DNA from: an uncultured Gammaproteobacteria bacterium
GTDB taxonomy: Bacteria; Pseudomonadota; Gammaproteobacteria; Arenicellales; Poriferihabitantaceae
Assembly: GCA_937992195.1 (NCBI GenBank)
Contig: CALKKV010000043.1
Span: 124,001 to 188,000, forward strand
Direction: 5' to 3'
Length of the DNA: 64,000 bases
Both the position numbers and the translations under genes were made by a program. Position 1 is the stretch's first letter. Each line of letters begins with the position of its first letter. The notes below the pieces were generated by a model, which ran no database searches, was not told where the DNA came from, and saw only the letters and a program-made list of their open reading frames with translations. Below, piece after piece: positions 42,024 through 49,978 of the stretch.

Positions 42024-43532
42024 TTAGTGTTCGCCGCCCGCCTTAAAATTAAAGACAGCGCCAGAACGAATACCCGATGGCCAGCGTGAGGTAACGGTTT
42101 TCAGCTTGGTATAGAAACGAACACCTTCTGCACCATGAATAGCATGGTCTCCAAACAAAGAACGCTTCCAGCCGCCAAAACTATGGAAAGCTAAAGGCAC
42201 CGGAATCGGTACGTTGATACCAACCATCCCAATTTGAATTCGGTTACTAAAGTCGCGCGCCGCATCACCATCTCTGGTGAATATCGCCGTGCCATTGCCA
42301 TACTCATGCACGTTGATCATTTCGACCGCTTCTTCATAAGTCTTCGCTCTTACGATAGACAGTACTGGGCCAAAAATTTCATCCGTGTAAATCGACATAT
42401 CCTTGGTTACTTTGTCAAAAATCGTTGCGCCAACAAAACAACCGTCGGGATGACCTTCGACAGACACACCGCGACCATCACGTACCAGTTCTGCACCCTC
42501 TCTGACGCCCTTCTCGATATATCCATTGATACGATCACGAGACTCCGGAGTAATAACCGGTCCCATTTCGGAAGATAGATCGGTGTAAGGCCCCACCTTT
42601 AATGCCTCAACTCGTGGAATCAACTTTTCCAACATGGCATCAGCAGGTTCATCGCCAACGGTAACGACCACAGAAATCGCCATACAGCGCTCACCAGCGG
42701 AACCATAGGCAGCTCCCATAACTGCATCCACCACCTGATCCATATCGGCATCGGGCATTACCACCATGTGGTTCTTAGCACCACACAGCGCCTGCACCCG
42801 TTTATTGTGACTGGTGCCGGTATGGTAAATGTACTCGCCAATTGCCGTCGACCCAACAAAACTGATCGCTTCAACGCGGTCGTCAGTCAGTAGAGTGTCG
42901 ACAGCTTCTTTGTCACCGTTAACGACATTCAAAACGCCATCAGGCAAACCCGCTTCACTCATCAGTTCACCCAGCAACAGCGGGCAGGACGGATCTTTTT
43001 CTGAAGGTTTGAGGACAAACGTATTACCACATGCGATTGCCATGGGAAACATCCACATCGGCACCATCGCTGGAAAGTTAAACGGCGTGATTCCGGCACA
43101 CACCCCCAAAGCCTGACGTGTGCTCCATGAATCAACGCCACCGGCAACACTCTCGGAAAACTCGCCTTTCAGAAGTTGAGAAATACCACAGGCAAATTCA
43201 ACAACCTCTAATCCTCGGGTAATTGAGCCTTTTGCATCATCCAGAGTTTTACCGTGCTCAGAGGAAACCGATTCAGCAAGACGATCCATGTTACTTCGCA
43301 GTAAATCACGAAAATTAAACATGATCTGTGCGCGCTTTCCAGGCGGCGTTGCCGCCCACGCAGGAAACGCTTCCTGGGCAATCGCGATCGCTCCTTCCAC
43401 CTCGGCCTTGGAAGCCAGCGGCACTTTTTTAGTTACCTGGCCGGTTGCTGGGTTATAAATATCGCCAGTTCGACCACTGTTGCCCGCTACTTTCTTTCCG
43501 CCAATGTAATGGTGAAGATTTGATTCGCTCAT
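42024..43532 (-). CDS. mmsA: CoA-acylating methylmalonate-semialdehyde dehydrogenase
   Basis: 502 residues of the aldehyde dehydrogenase superfamily. The catalytic cysteine is in GSAGERCMAIS, NAD contacts in ITPFNFPAMVPMWMFP and SFVGSTAIGEYIY; HYIGGKKV at the N-terminus and GGWKRSLFGDHAIHGAEGVRFYT are MmsA-type. It converts methylmalonate or malonate semialdehyde plus CoA to propionyl- or acetyl-CoA, in valine, thymine and beta-alanine breakdown. A close homologue, DddC, acts in DMSP catabolism. It is last in the line of minus-strand genes after the ABC transporter, 49 bp from the preceding small gene. Confidence 0.93.
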   Translation of the reverse strand: MSESNLHHYIGGKKVAGNSGRTGDIYNPATGQVTKKVPLASKAEVEGAIAIAQEAFPAWAATPPGKRAQIMFNFRDLLRSNMDRLAESVSSEHGKTLDDAKGSITRGLEVVEFACGISQLLKGEFSESVAGGVDSWSTRQALGVCAGITPFNFPAMVPMWMFPMAIACGNTFVLKPSEKDPSCPLLLGELMSEAGLPDGVLNVVNGDKEAVDTLLTDDRVEAISFVGSTAIGEYIYHTGTSHNKRVQALCGAKNHMVVMPDADMDQVVDAVMGAAYGSAGERCMAISVVVTVGDEPADAMLEKLIPRVEALKVGPYTDLSSEMGPVITPESRDRINGYIEKGVREGAELVRDGRGVSVEGHPDGCFVGATIFDKVTKDMSIYTDEIFGPVLSIVRAKTYEEAVEMINVHEYGNGTAIFTRDGDAARDFSNRIQIGMVGINVPIPVPLAFHSFGGWKRSLFGDHAIHGAEGVRFYTKLKTVTSRWPSGIRSGAVFNFKAGGEH

Positions 43533-43581
43533 GATAATGCTCAGTATAAATGGTTGCCCGACTAGCGCTAGGGATTAGCGT

Positions 43582-43962
43582 TTAGTTGGTCTTAAAATAA
43601 TTTTTCAGGGCAGAAGTATAATCCTTTCCCTCCTCACGACACCACCCGCGAAATCCGCCTAACCCCCGGTTCTGCCATTCCGCATAGGCAGCTTGACGGG
43701 CATCTGAAATCGCATCAAATTGCATCTGATCATTGAGGTCATATTGCTGAATCAGCCGCTGCTTCTCTACTAAGAAACCTTTCACCGACAGCGGATCACT
43801 CAACCCACAATAGCCAAGCACCTCTCTTTTGTACTCTAGCTGTGTCAGCGCCTTGGCGCCTGCGTTAGCTTGATCGGCGAAGACGGAAAGGTTTAGGCAA
43901 CCCCCGAAGAAAGCTACCGCTAACCAAATTAAAGAAAGTCTATATTCGCGCAGCCGCTTCAC
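43582..43962 (-). CDS. Putative exported small protein
   Basis: 126 residues from a GTG at 43962 that overlaps the end of the MetE-like gene by 23 bp; the longer reading to 44034 lies further inside that gene. The N-terminus (VKRLREYRLSLIWLAVAFFGGCLNLSVFA) looks like a signal sequence, ending near VFA-DQ. The mature part has two cysteines (GYCGLS and GWCREEG) and the text FRGWCREEGKDYTSALKNYF. I recognise no family. The coupling to the MetE-like gene suggests it is part of the operon. Confidence 0.6.
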   Translation of the reverse strand: MKRLREYRLSLIWLAVAFFGGCLNLSVFADQANAGAKALTQLEYKREVLGYCGLSDPLSVKGFLVEKQRLIQQYDLNDQMQFDAISDARQAAYAEWQNRGLGGFRGWCREEGKDYTSALKNYFKTN

Positions 43963-44992
43963 ATAAGTTTCGGAGTTTTGCTTTCGCCAACTCCCTGTCC
44001 AGCAAACCAAGTCCACAGTCCGGCGCAGCGACAAGCCGATCTTTGTCGATATGCTGCACCGCAGAGTTCAATCTTTCCTCGATTTCATCCACTGTTTCAA
44101 TTCGGCTCTTGGCGATCGCCACTACACCAAATATCGCAGTGGTCGACTTTAGATGCTCAAGCAACTTCAGATCATTATGGCGATGGGCATCTTCAAAAGA
44201 TACTGCATCAATTGACGAGTCCTCTACCGCATCAACAATCTGCATGTATGCATCCTGATCGGCTTTAGGATAGTTGGGATGATCCAGTCGATCGGGATAG
44301 CCGCAGCACATATGTACCACCCGTTTGACATGCTGCGGGCAACCTTGAAACGCACGCTCAAGATTTTCAAACCCAAAATCCAGAGCGTCTTGTGGCTTGC
44401 GAGCAAACAACGGCTCATCGATTTGAATATATTGACATCCTGCTTCTGCTAGCGCCAGCACCTCCCTATTTAGCGCCATAGCAATGTCATGCCCTGCTTT
44501 TTTTGGGTCATTATAATAATCATCGCTATTGGTATCGAATACTGTCATCGGACCCGGCATCGTGATTTTTAGCGAATTCTCCGTAAACGATTGTGCCAAT
44601 TTCCAATCTTCAGAGAGAAACAGTTTTTTAACCGAGACTGGACCTCTTATGGTCGGCAGGTTCGCAGAGTAAGTACCACCACGCACCGGCTTATTGGTTA
44701 AATTTTCAAAGTCAAAACCATTAAGATGCCGACAGTGATAGTGAATATAGTTTTCCCTGACAATCTCACCATCGGTTGGAATATCAATACCGCATTCGAT
44801 TTGATCGGTAATCGCTTCCTCTATTCCCTGAGCAATAATAGCTTTTGCATTGGGCCCAAGCTCCTCCATCGCCTTCAACCATTGCTTGGTTGGATCGGCA
44901 GTGTCAGGACCTGCAGGAATATTAAACCAGTCAGGTAGTTTAACGTAAGCCGGTTTAGGATATGCACCGATGCAAGTTGTCTTTAATCCCAT
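43940..44992 (-). CDS. MetE C-terminal-like (cobalamin-independent) methyltransferase
   Basis: 350 residues, half the length of MetE, corresponding to its zinc-dependent barrel. The zinc ligands can be placed: His227 and Cys229 in VVHMCCGYP, Glu267 in SFEDAHRHND, Cys326 in APDCGLG. These bind and activate a thiol such as homocysteine. The N-terminal folate-binding half of MetE is missing, so the methyl donor may be something else. It lies 30 bp downstream of an ABC transporter permease with its own AGAGG, in the same operon, which points to an imported methylated compound as donor. That is inference; short MetE-like proteins with other donors are known. Confidence 0.85.
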   Translation of the reverse strand: MGLKTTCIGAYPKPAYVKLPDWFNIPAGPDTADPTKQWLKAMEELGPNAKAIIAQGIEEAITDQIECGIDIPTDGEIVRENYIHYHCRHLNGFDFENLTNKPVRGGTYSANLPTIRGPVSVKKLFLSEDWKLAQSFTENSLKITMPGPMTVFDTNSDDYYNDPKKAGHDIAMALNREVLALAEAGCQYIQIDEPLFARKPQDALDFGFENLERAFQGCPQHVKRVVHMCCGYPDRLDHPNYPKADQDAYMQIVDAVEDSSIDAVSFEDAHRHNDLKLLEHLKSTTAIFGVVAIAKSRIETVDEIEERLNSAVQHIDKDRLVAAPDCGLGLLDRELAKAKLRNLCEAAARI

Positions 44993-45022
44993 TGGTTACC
45001 TCTATAACTATTCGCTTTTCTT

Positions 45023-46378
45023 TTATTCAGTTGTACTTGGCGACAGGTTTCCAGAGGAAAAAATACCGTTAAAATTCTCGGTTCCTGTGCGTGCCCCATC
45101 CTCAGATTTTTCGTTATTTTCTACTTCTGATCCAGGTTGCAAGTTACCGCCATTAAATATTCCGTTAAAATTCTCTGTGCCAGTTCGAGGCTGCGTCGCA
45201 CTGTCAGACTCACTTGCCTGTGGCAAAAGATTATCGCCATCAAAAATACTGTTAAAGTTTTCCGTTCCCGTACGATTCGCTTTTTCCTGCTTTTGCGTTT
45301 CAGCTTCCTCGGCGGCAGCCGCTTTCTTCGCAGCAGTTCGTTCCTGCAGGGCTTGAATACGTTTCGCGGTTTCAGCTTGCTTTTGTTCTTTCACCAATAC
45401 TTTACATTCTCCTACGCCGACCGTGCCGGCAAAAAACGCGGTACCTAAACCAGCTATAAAAACCAGCAAAATACAAATAATCGCTGGATCAATAAACCAT
45501 TTTGTCTGTACTTTCTTTTCCTTAATCAGACCTGCAGCTACCATTCCGGCTTGCTCTGCTTCCGCCTGCTCACGGCGCTTCAGTACCTCATGAATTGCTG
45601 CACCGAACACGGTCAACACAACAATCACAACCGCCAGCGCACTAATGGAGGGATCAATACCATAGCGCACCTTGCTGGCAAGTACGGTGGTTAAAGTGCT
45701 GGTTGAAATAGAGGTGAAGACCGTTGTATTGTAGTTTTCAAACGATGCCAAGAATGCGAGCACAGCAGCCGAGGCGATTGCTGGCTTTAAAAACGGTAAT
45801 AAGATTTTACGAAATGCCTGTACATGGGTAGCGCCTAAATCCAGCGCAGCCTCTTCCTGAGCAGAATCAAAACGCTGCAACCTGGAAATAAAAACCAGCA
45901 TGGTATAGGCCGCAATAAATGTAGACTGGCCAATTATAGTCAGAAAAAATCCGTTATAGAAAATAGAATCTCGACTTGCACCAAACATTACGCCAATGCG
46001 GTCCCAAAATAACAGGGTTGAAATACCAAGCACCACGCCAGGCACAAGAATTGGAGAGATCACGATAGTGTAGTACCAGGGTCTCACTCTTTGTTTAACC
46101 TGCGTGAGCATCAATGCACCAGCCAAACCCAAAGGAACTGCGAAAAGCACAACGCCAAAACCGATTAAGAAACTGTTCTTCAATCCTTCTAGCAAACGAC
46201 TGTCATTAGCGAGAACATCAAACCATTCCACCGTAAAACATTCCCAAGGTGTCACCCTGGGAAATGCCGAACTGTTGAAAGCGGTAAGACCCATAATAAT
46301 TAATGGGCCAAACAGATAGAGAAAGAAGCCTAAGACAAAAAACAGTACGAAAAACTGACGAACTCGATCCGAAGTCAT
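45023..46378 (-). CDS. ABC transporter permease (PotC-like) with extra helix and repeat tail
   Basis: 451 residues; PotC proteins usually have about 265-285. Residues 1-275 are the normal six-helix permease with the cytoplasmic EAA-type loop EEAALDLGATHVQAFRKILLP. After it comes a charged linker, a seventh hydrophobic helix (about 298-320), an Ala/Lys/Glu/Gln-rich coiled region (about 328-367), and three copies of RTGTENFN(S/G)IF at 369, 398 and 430, separated by acidic and Pro/Ser spacers. If the core has the usual topology the tail faces the periplasm. Overlaps the upstream permease by 4 bp. The tail is unlike any permease extension I know. Confidence 0.88.
   Translation of the reverse strand: MTSDRVRQFFVLFFVLGFFLYLFGPLIIMGLTAFNSSAFPRVTPWECFTVEWFDVLANDSRLLEGLKNSFLIGFGVVLFAVPLGLAGALMLTQVKQRVRPWYYTIVISPILVPGVVLGISTLLFWDRIGVMFGASRDSIFYNGFFLTIIGQSTFIAAYTMLVFISRLQRFDSAQEEAALDLGATHVQAFRKILLPFLKPAIASAAVLAFLASFENYNTTVFTSISTSTLTTVLASKVRYGIDPSISALAVVIVVLTVFGAAIHEVLKRREQAEAEQAGMVAAGLIKEKKVQTKWFIDPAIICILLVFIAGLGTAFFAGTVGVGECKVLVKEQKQAETAKRIQALQERTAAKKAAAAEEAETQKQEKANRTGTENFNSIFDGDNLLPQASESDSATQPRTGTENFNGIFNGGNLQPGSEVENNEKSEDGARTGTENFNGIFSSGNLSPSTTE
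45059..45274 (-). repeat. Three tandem copies of an 11-residue coding repeat
   Basis: The C-terminus of the permease encodes RTGTENFN-S/G-IF three times (45242-45274, 45155-45187, 45059-45091), spaced 87 and 96 bp. On the plus strand each copy starts with a form of GTTAAA(A/G)TT. Codon differences between copies suggest old duplication held by selection on protein, not recent slippage. Confidence 0.85.
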
Positions 46379-47298
46379 CGCGCAATTTCTCCCAGACGTA
46401 CTTTAAAGATCCGCATCATCAACAACACAAACACAATGCAGGCTATCAACAAGACCAGCGCATATGCTGAGCCTCTCGCCCAGTTAGCAGAATTGTTAAA
46501 CCACTTATAAACAAGCTGGGTAAACCATAAGCTACTGGGCCCACCCAGGATTTGCGGTGCGGCAAGCGCCCCAGCGGTCAGCATAAAAACCATGGTGCAT
46601 CCTGAGGTGATTCCGGGTTTTGCATGGGGAATCACAATCCGCCAGTGAATTCGCCACCAGGGAGAACCTAGATCTCTCGCCGCTTCAATTTGATTCTTAT
46701 CCAGACTCTCAATGGCGTTATAAATTGGAAAAATCATTAACAAAATATAGGCGTAACACAGTCCAGAATAGAGCGCGACATTCTCGCGAATAAAATCATA
46801 GGGCTGATCAAGAATGCCTATACCAACGAGAACATTGTTAACCACACCAGAGGCACCAAACATCACCTTGAACGAAAAGGCCCGAAGCAGTTCATTTACC
46901 CAAAACGGCACAATCAGTGACATCACCATCAAACGCCCCCAGCCGCCTTTGGCAACATGGGCAAGATAGTAAGCAACCGGATAACAAAGGCAAACATCAA
47001 TCAGTGTGACAAACACCGAAGCAAGGATAGTACGGCCGAATACCCCTAAATCGATATAATTAAAGGCATCGGTAGAGTTAACGTTGCCGTAGATCAGATA
47101 TTGATAATGCTCGAAGGTATAGACATGGCTATCGGTTCCCCATTGCGGTGGCGGAACATTTGCGCGAAAAGAAAAATCGAGCATATAGAGCTGCGGTAAC
47201 ACAATCATCACCAGCATCCATATTGCTACCGACAAAAGTAAAAATAGCCCAAGTGTAAGACCGTTTTTCCTGAAGTAATCTGACCAGAACTGAAACAT
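46375..47298 (-). CDS. ABC transporter permease (PotB-like)
   Basis: 307 residues with six to seven membrane helices and a long periplasmic N-terminal loop (WGTDSHVYTFEHYQYL). The cytoplasmic loop DKNQIEAARDLGSPWWRIHWRIVIPHAKPG is the EAA motif that docks on the ATPase. PotB-type pattern: PFWVNELLRAFSFKVMFG. Pairs with the downstream permease (4-bp overlap) to form the membrane channel. Confidence 0.92.
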   Translation of the reverse strand: MFQFWSDYFRKNGLTLGLFLLLSVAIWMLVMIVLPQLYMLDFSFRANVPPPQWGTDSHVYTFEHYQYLIYGNVNSTDAFNYIDLGVFGRTILASVFVTLIDVCLCYPVAYYLAHVAKGGWGRLMVMSLIVPFWVNELLRAFSFKVMFGASGVVNNVLVGIGILDQPYDFIRENVALYSGLCYAYILLMIFPIYNAIESLDKNQIEAARDLGSPWWRIHWRIVIPHAKPGITSGCTMVFMLTAGALAAPQILGGPSSLWFTQLVYKWFNNSANWARGSAYALVLLIACIVFVLLMMRIFKVRLGEIAR

Positions 47299-47316
47299 TT
47301 TCTATAGTAATTCGAA

Positions 47317-48423
47317 TTATTCTGCTGCCATTGGTCCTTGCGGCAAGGCTACCGCCAGATCAGAACCACAGCCAACCTGCACCCGACTACCAACCTCATA
47401 TCCCACTGAGTGTCCGTCATTCACCATCGATAACGTTACGATTCTCGCACTGCCATCGACCCGTAAATAAACCTGCCAAAAATTGCCTTCAAACTCTTGC
47501 CGCTCTACAACTCCGGATAGGACGTTATCCAACTCCTGCTGTTGAGAAAAGCGTAGCGATTCCGGTCGAATAAAAACGTAAGCTTCATCACCTACTGACA
47601 GCTGCTCCTTATCGTTACGCGAAACAGCGCGCGCGGCAAGCACCCCAGAAGGGGTGTCAACAACAGCCAACCCATTGTTTAGCTCACGAACCGTTCCGGC
47701 AAAATAATTGTTTTCACCGACAAAAGAGGCGACGAATGCAGTTTCAGGTGAATCGTAAATTTGATTACCCCCAGCAACTTGCTCAATCACACCTTGACTC
47801 ATCACCGCGACATTATCTGACATGGTTAATGCTTCTCCCTGGTCATGAGTGATATAGATAAAAGTGATGCCAACACGTTCCTGAATTGCTCTCAACTCCG
47901 TTCTCATATGTTGACGCAGTTTAAGATCAAGCGCGGATAGTGGCTCGTCTAGCAACAAAACATCTGGCTCGGCAGCCAAAGCTCTGGCAATAGCCACTCG
48001 CTGCTTTTGACCACCGGACAATTCATTCACCATCTTGTCGCCCTGGCCCGGGAGAGCGATTAAATCCAATAGCTCATCAGCGCGCTTACGCCGAGCGGCT
48101 TTGCTCATCCCCTTTACTTCCAGTGCAAAGGCAATGTTTTCCCACACGGTCATCAATGGAAATAAAGCAAGATTCTGGAAAATCAATGCCGTAGGTCGCT
48201 TGTTTGGACCAATCCCAGACATGTTTTTTCCACCAATCAGCACCTCTCCCTGAGATGGGGAAAGAAACCCGGACACTGCTCGCAGCAGTGTTGTTTTTCC
48301 GCATCCTGATGGACCAAGAAAACTAAAAAACTCGCCGTCTTTGATATGGATGTTGACATCCCGTGCAGCGACAAAGTCGCCAAAGCGAATCCACACATCT
48401 TGTAGTTGAACATCAGCGCTCAT
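47317..48423 (-). CDS. ABC transporter ATP-binding protein (PotA-like)
   Basis: 368 residues: Walker A GPSGCGKTT, signature LSGGQKQRVAIARAL, Walker B VLLLDEPLSALD, and H-loop ITHDQ, then a C-terminal TOBE domain (about 245-360) as in PotA/MalK importers. It sits 18 bp upstream of the first permease. The substrate-binding gene is further upstream, separated by a terminator-like hairpin that would raise binding-protein dosage. Confidence 0.93.
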   Translation of the reverse strand: MSADVQLQDVWIRFGDFVAARDVNIHIKDGEFFSFLGPSGCGKTTLLRAVSGFLSPSQGEVLIGGKNMSGIGPNKRPTALIFQNLALFPLMTVWENIAFALEVKGMSKAARRKRADELLDLIALPGQGDKMVNELSGGQKQRVAIARALAAEPDVLLLDEPLSALDLKLRQHMRTELRAIQERVGITFIYITHDQGEALTMSDNVAVMSQGVIEQVAGGNQIYDSPETAFVASFVGENNYFAGTVRELNNGLAVVDTPSGVLAARAVSRNDKEQLSVGDEAYVFIRPESLRFSQQQELDNVLSGVVERQEFEGNFWQVYLRVDGSARIVTLSMVNDGHSVGYEVGSRVQVGCGSDLAVALPQGPMAAE

Positions 48424-48541
48424 AGGTAAATTATTTTTCGGTTTTGCATCACTACATAAACTGACATTTTAATTTCCACGACTGGATCAAACGTCAAGTA
48501 TGCCCTAACTTGCAAACTCTTCGAATGGTCCAGAAAGGAAA

Positions 48542-48565
48542 AACCCCGATCCGATGACCGGGGTT
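48542..48565 (-). terminator. Terminator-like hairpin after the binding-protein gene
   Basis: AACCCCG at 48542-48548 pairs with CGGGGTT at 48559-48565. On the minus strand it is followed by TTTCC. It lies between the substrate-binding gene and the ATPase gene, a usual place for partial termination in ABC operons. Confidence 0.6.
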
Positions 48566-48634
48566 CTTGTTACGTTTCATTATCCCGACAACACAGTCGC
48601 GGGAAATCAAAACATGATACTTCAGTCAAAAACT

Positions 48635-49771
48635 CTATGCGGCCTGAAATTTGTTTTCAAATTCAGTTCTTACATCTGCATACCACTGCGGTTCAGCAGG
48701 CCAAGGATTCAGATTTGCCAGGGCATCGCCAGGATAGGCCTCTGCAAAGTTCTTCTTGTAGTTATCACCCGAGAACGCATCTGCGCCAAGCACTGCAGAG
48801 TTATAACCATGTGAATCAATAGCGACGCCAGCTGGCTCCGCCTCGTAGCAAAACTTCACAAACTCATAAGCTTGTTCGGTGTTTGCAGCAGCAGCCGAAA
48901 GTGACATTCCGTCAACCCAAGCCATCGCGCCTTCTTTTGGCGCTTGGTAGGTCACAGGCTCACCGGCGGTTTTTAACGCAAGCGGCGGCCCATCCCATGT
49001 TTGCCCAACGATAACACCATCATTTAACAATCCGTTTTTCTGGGTATCCGCATCATTCCAGGTCAGCTTTAGATTAGACTTGTTTTTTATACAGAACGCT
49101 AGAATTTGATCCCACACCTTACGCATGGCCGCTTCATCTTTATAGGCGGCCCAAACTGAACCCGGCTCCATTTGACCAGATGCTTCCATGTGTAAACCGG
49201 CGCCCAACATACCTGAATGCACACGCATCATAGTTTTGCCGGCATTTTCAGGATTCCACACATCACCATAACTTGGAACACCACCTTCAGGTACGAACAA
49301 GTCGGTTCTCCAACCAATTCCTTCTGTTCCCCAAATATGCGGTAACCAGTGAGAGCCCTTATCAGCAAAATTCCACTCGGCACCGCCAACTTTCAACATC
49401 GAAGGATTGGCATTTTCAATATTAGAAATCGCGTCGTAATCCCAAGGCTGTAATAATTCCAGATCGGCCCACTGCCCGGAACGGTTATTGGTCGGAGAAC
49501 AAATATCAAAGCCTGCTCCCTTTGAAGCTTTCATCTGGTTGATGATTTCTTCATTTGAGCCGATCCCCGTATAGTTCAGCTTGATACCTGTTTTTTCCTC
49601 AAAGGAAGCAATCCAGGGCTCTGGCAGATAATCAGACCACATTAAGACATTTAATTCGCCTGAAGACGCCAGGACTTTCGAGCTGACCACCCAAGGTCCA
49701 ACTACCGCTGCGGCAGCAGTTCCTTTAACGAACGTGCGCCGACTAAGAGATGATTGTGATTCTTTTTTCAT
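48635..49771 (-). CDS. Periplasmic substrate-binding protein, PotD/PotF-like, Tat-exported
   Basis: 378 residues from ATG at 49771, six bases after a strong GAGGAGG; a longer start at 49819 lacks this. A Tat-type leader is visible: SRRTFVKG at 10-17, followed by a hydrophobic stretch ending near VLASSG. The mature domain begins ELNVLMWSDYLPEPWIASFEEKTGIKLNY, the type-II polyamine-binding fold (PF13416-like). Bacterial relatives bind polyamines, but others bind amino-acid or betaine-like cations, and I cannot see diagnostic pocket residues. Divergent from a MocR regulator. Confidence 0.9.
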   Translation of the reverse strand: MKKESQSSLSRRTFVKGTAAAAVVGPWVVSSKVLASSGELNVLMWSDYLPEPWIASFEEKTGIKLNYTGIGSNEEIINQMKASKGAGFDICSPTNNRSGQWADLELLQPWDYDAISNIENANPSMLKVGGAEWNFADKGSHWLPHIWGTEGIGWRTDLFVPEGGVPSYGDVWNPENAGKTMMRVHSGMLGAGLHMEASGQMEPGSVWAAYKDEAAMRKVWDQILAFCIKNKSNLKLTWNDADTQKNGLLNDGVIVGQTWDGPPLALKTAGEPVTYQAPKEGAMAWVDGMSLSAAAANTEQAYEFVKFCYEAEPAGVAIDSHGYNSAVLGADAFSGDNYKKNFAEAYPGDALANLNPWPAEPQWYADVRTEFENKFQAA

Positions 49772-49829
49772 TTTTTCCTCCTCGTGGGAAATTTCAAGAA
49801 GCTGAACAATAGGCTTCATTTATTGCATA

Positions 49830-49957
49830 CCTGTTTCACGTAACAAAAAACAGGCGTCATAAATGCACACCGTTAGTGATACGAAGCCAGATTATGGAGA
49901 ATTCTACAGATAATCACAAACCCAATCACATTCTCGGCTCTGTACTCTTACTCTGTA
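49830..49957. promoter_or_regulatory. Putative control region between the binding protein and MocR genes
   Basis: CCTGTTT at 49830-49836 and AAACAGG at 49848-49854 form an inverted repeat. CTCTGTA occurs twice, at 49938-49944 and 49951-49957, a 13-bp period. MocR proteins often bind direct repeats near their own divergent promoter. The assignment is by position only. Confidence 0.35.
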
Positions 49958-49978
49958 TCTAGCCTTGCACTACAATCT

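Noticed and set aside
45059-45274. Three spaced repeats considered as a CRISPR-like array
   Set aside because: The repeats are in frame, differ at codon level, have spacers of unequal length and coding composition, and code a conserved peptide. No cas gene is present.
48635-49771. Naming the ABC importer as a polyamine transporter (potABCD)
   Set aside because: The fold is PotD-like, but pocket residues cannot be judged by eye and the operon content points to other substrates, so I gave no gene symbols.
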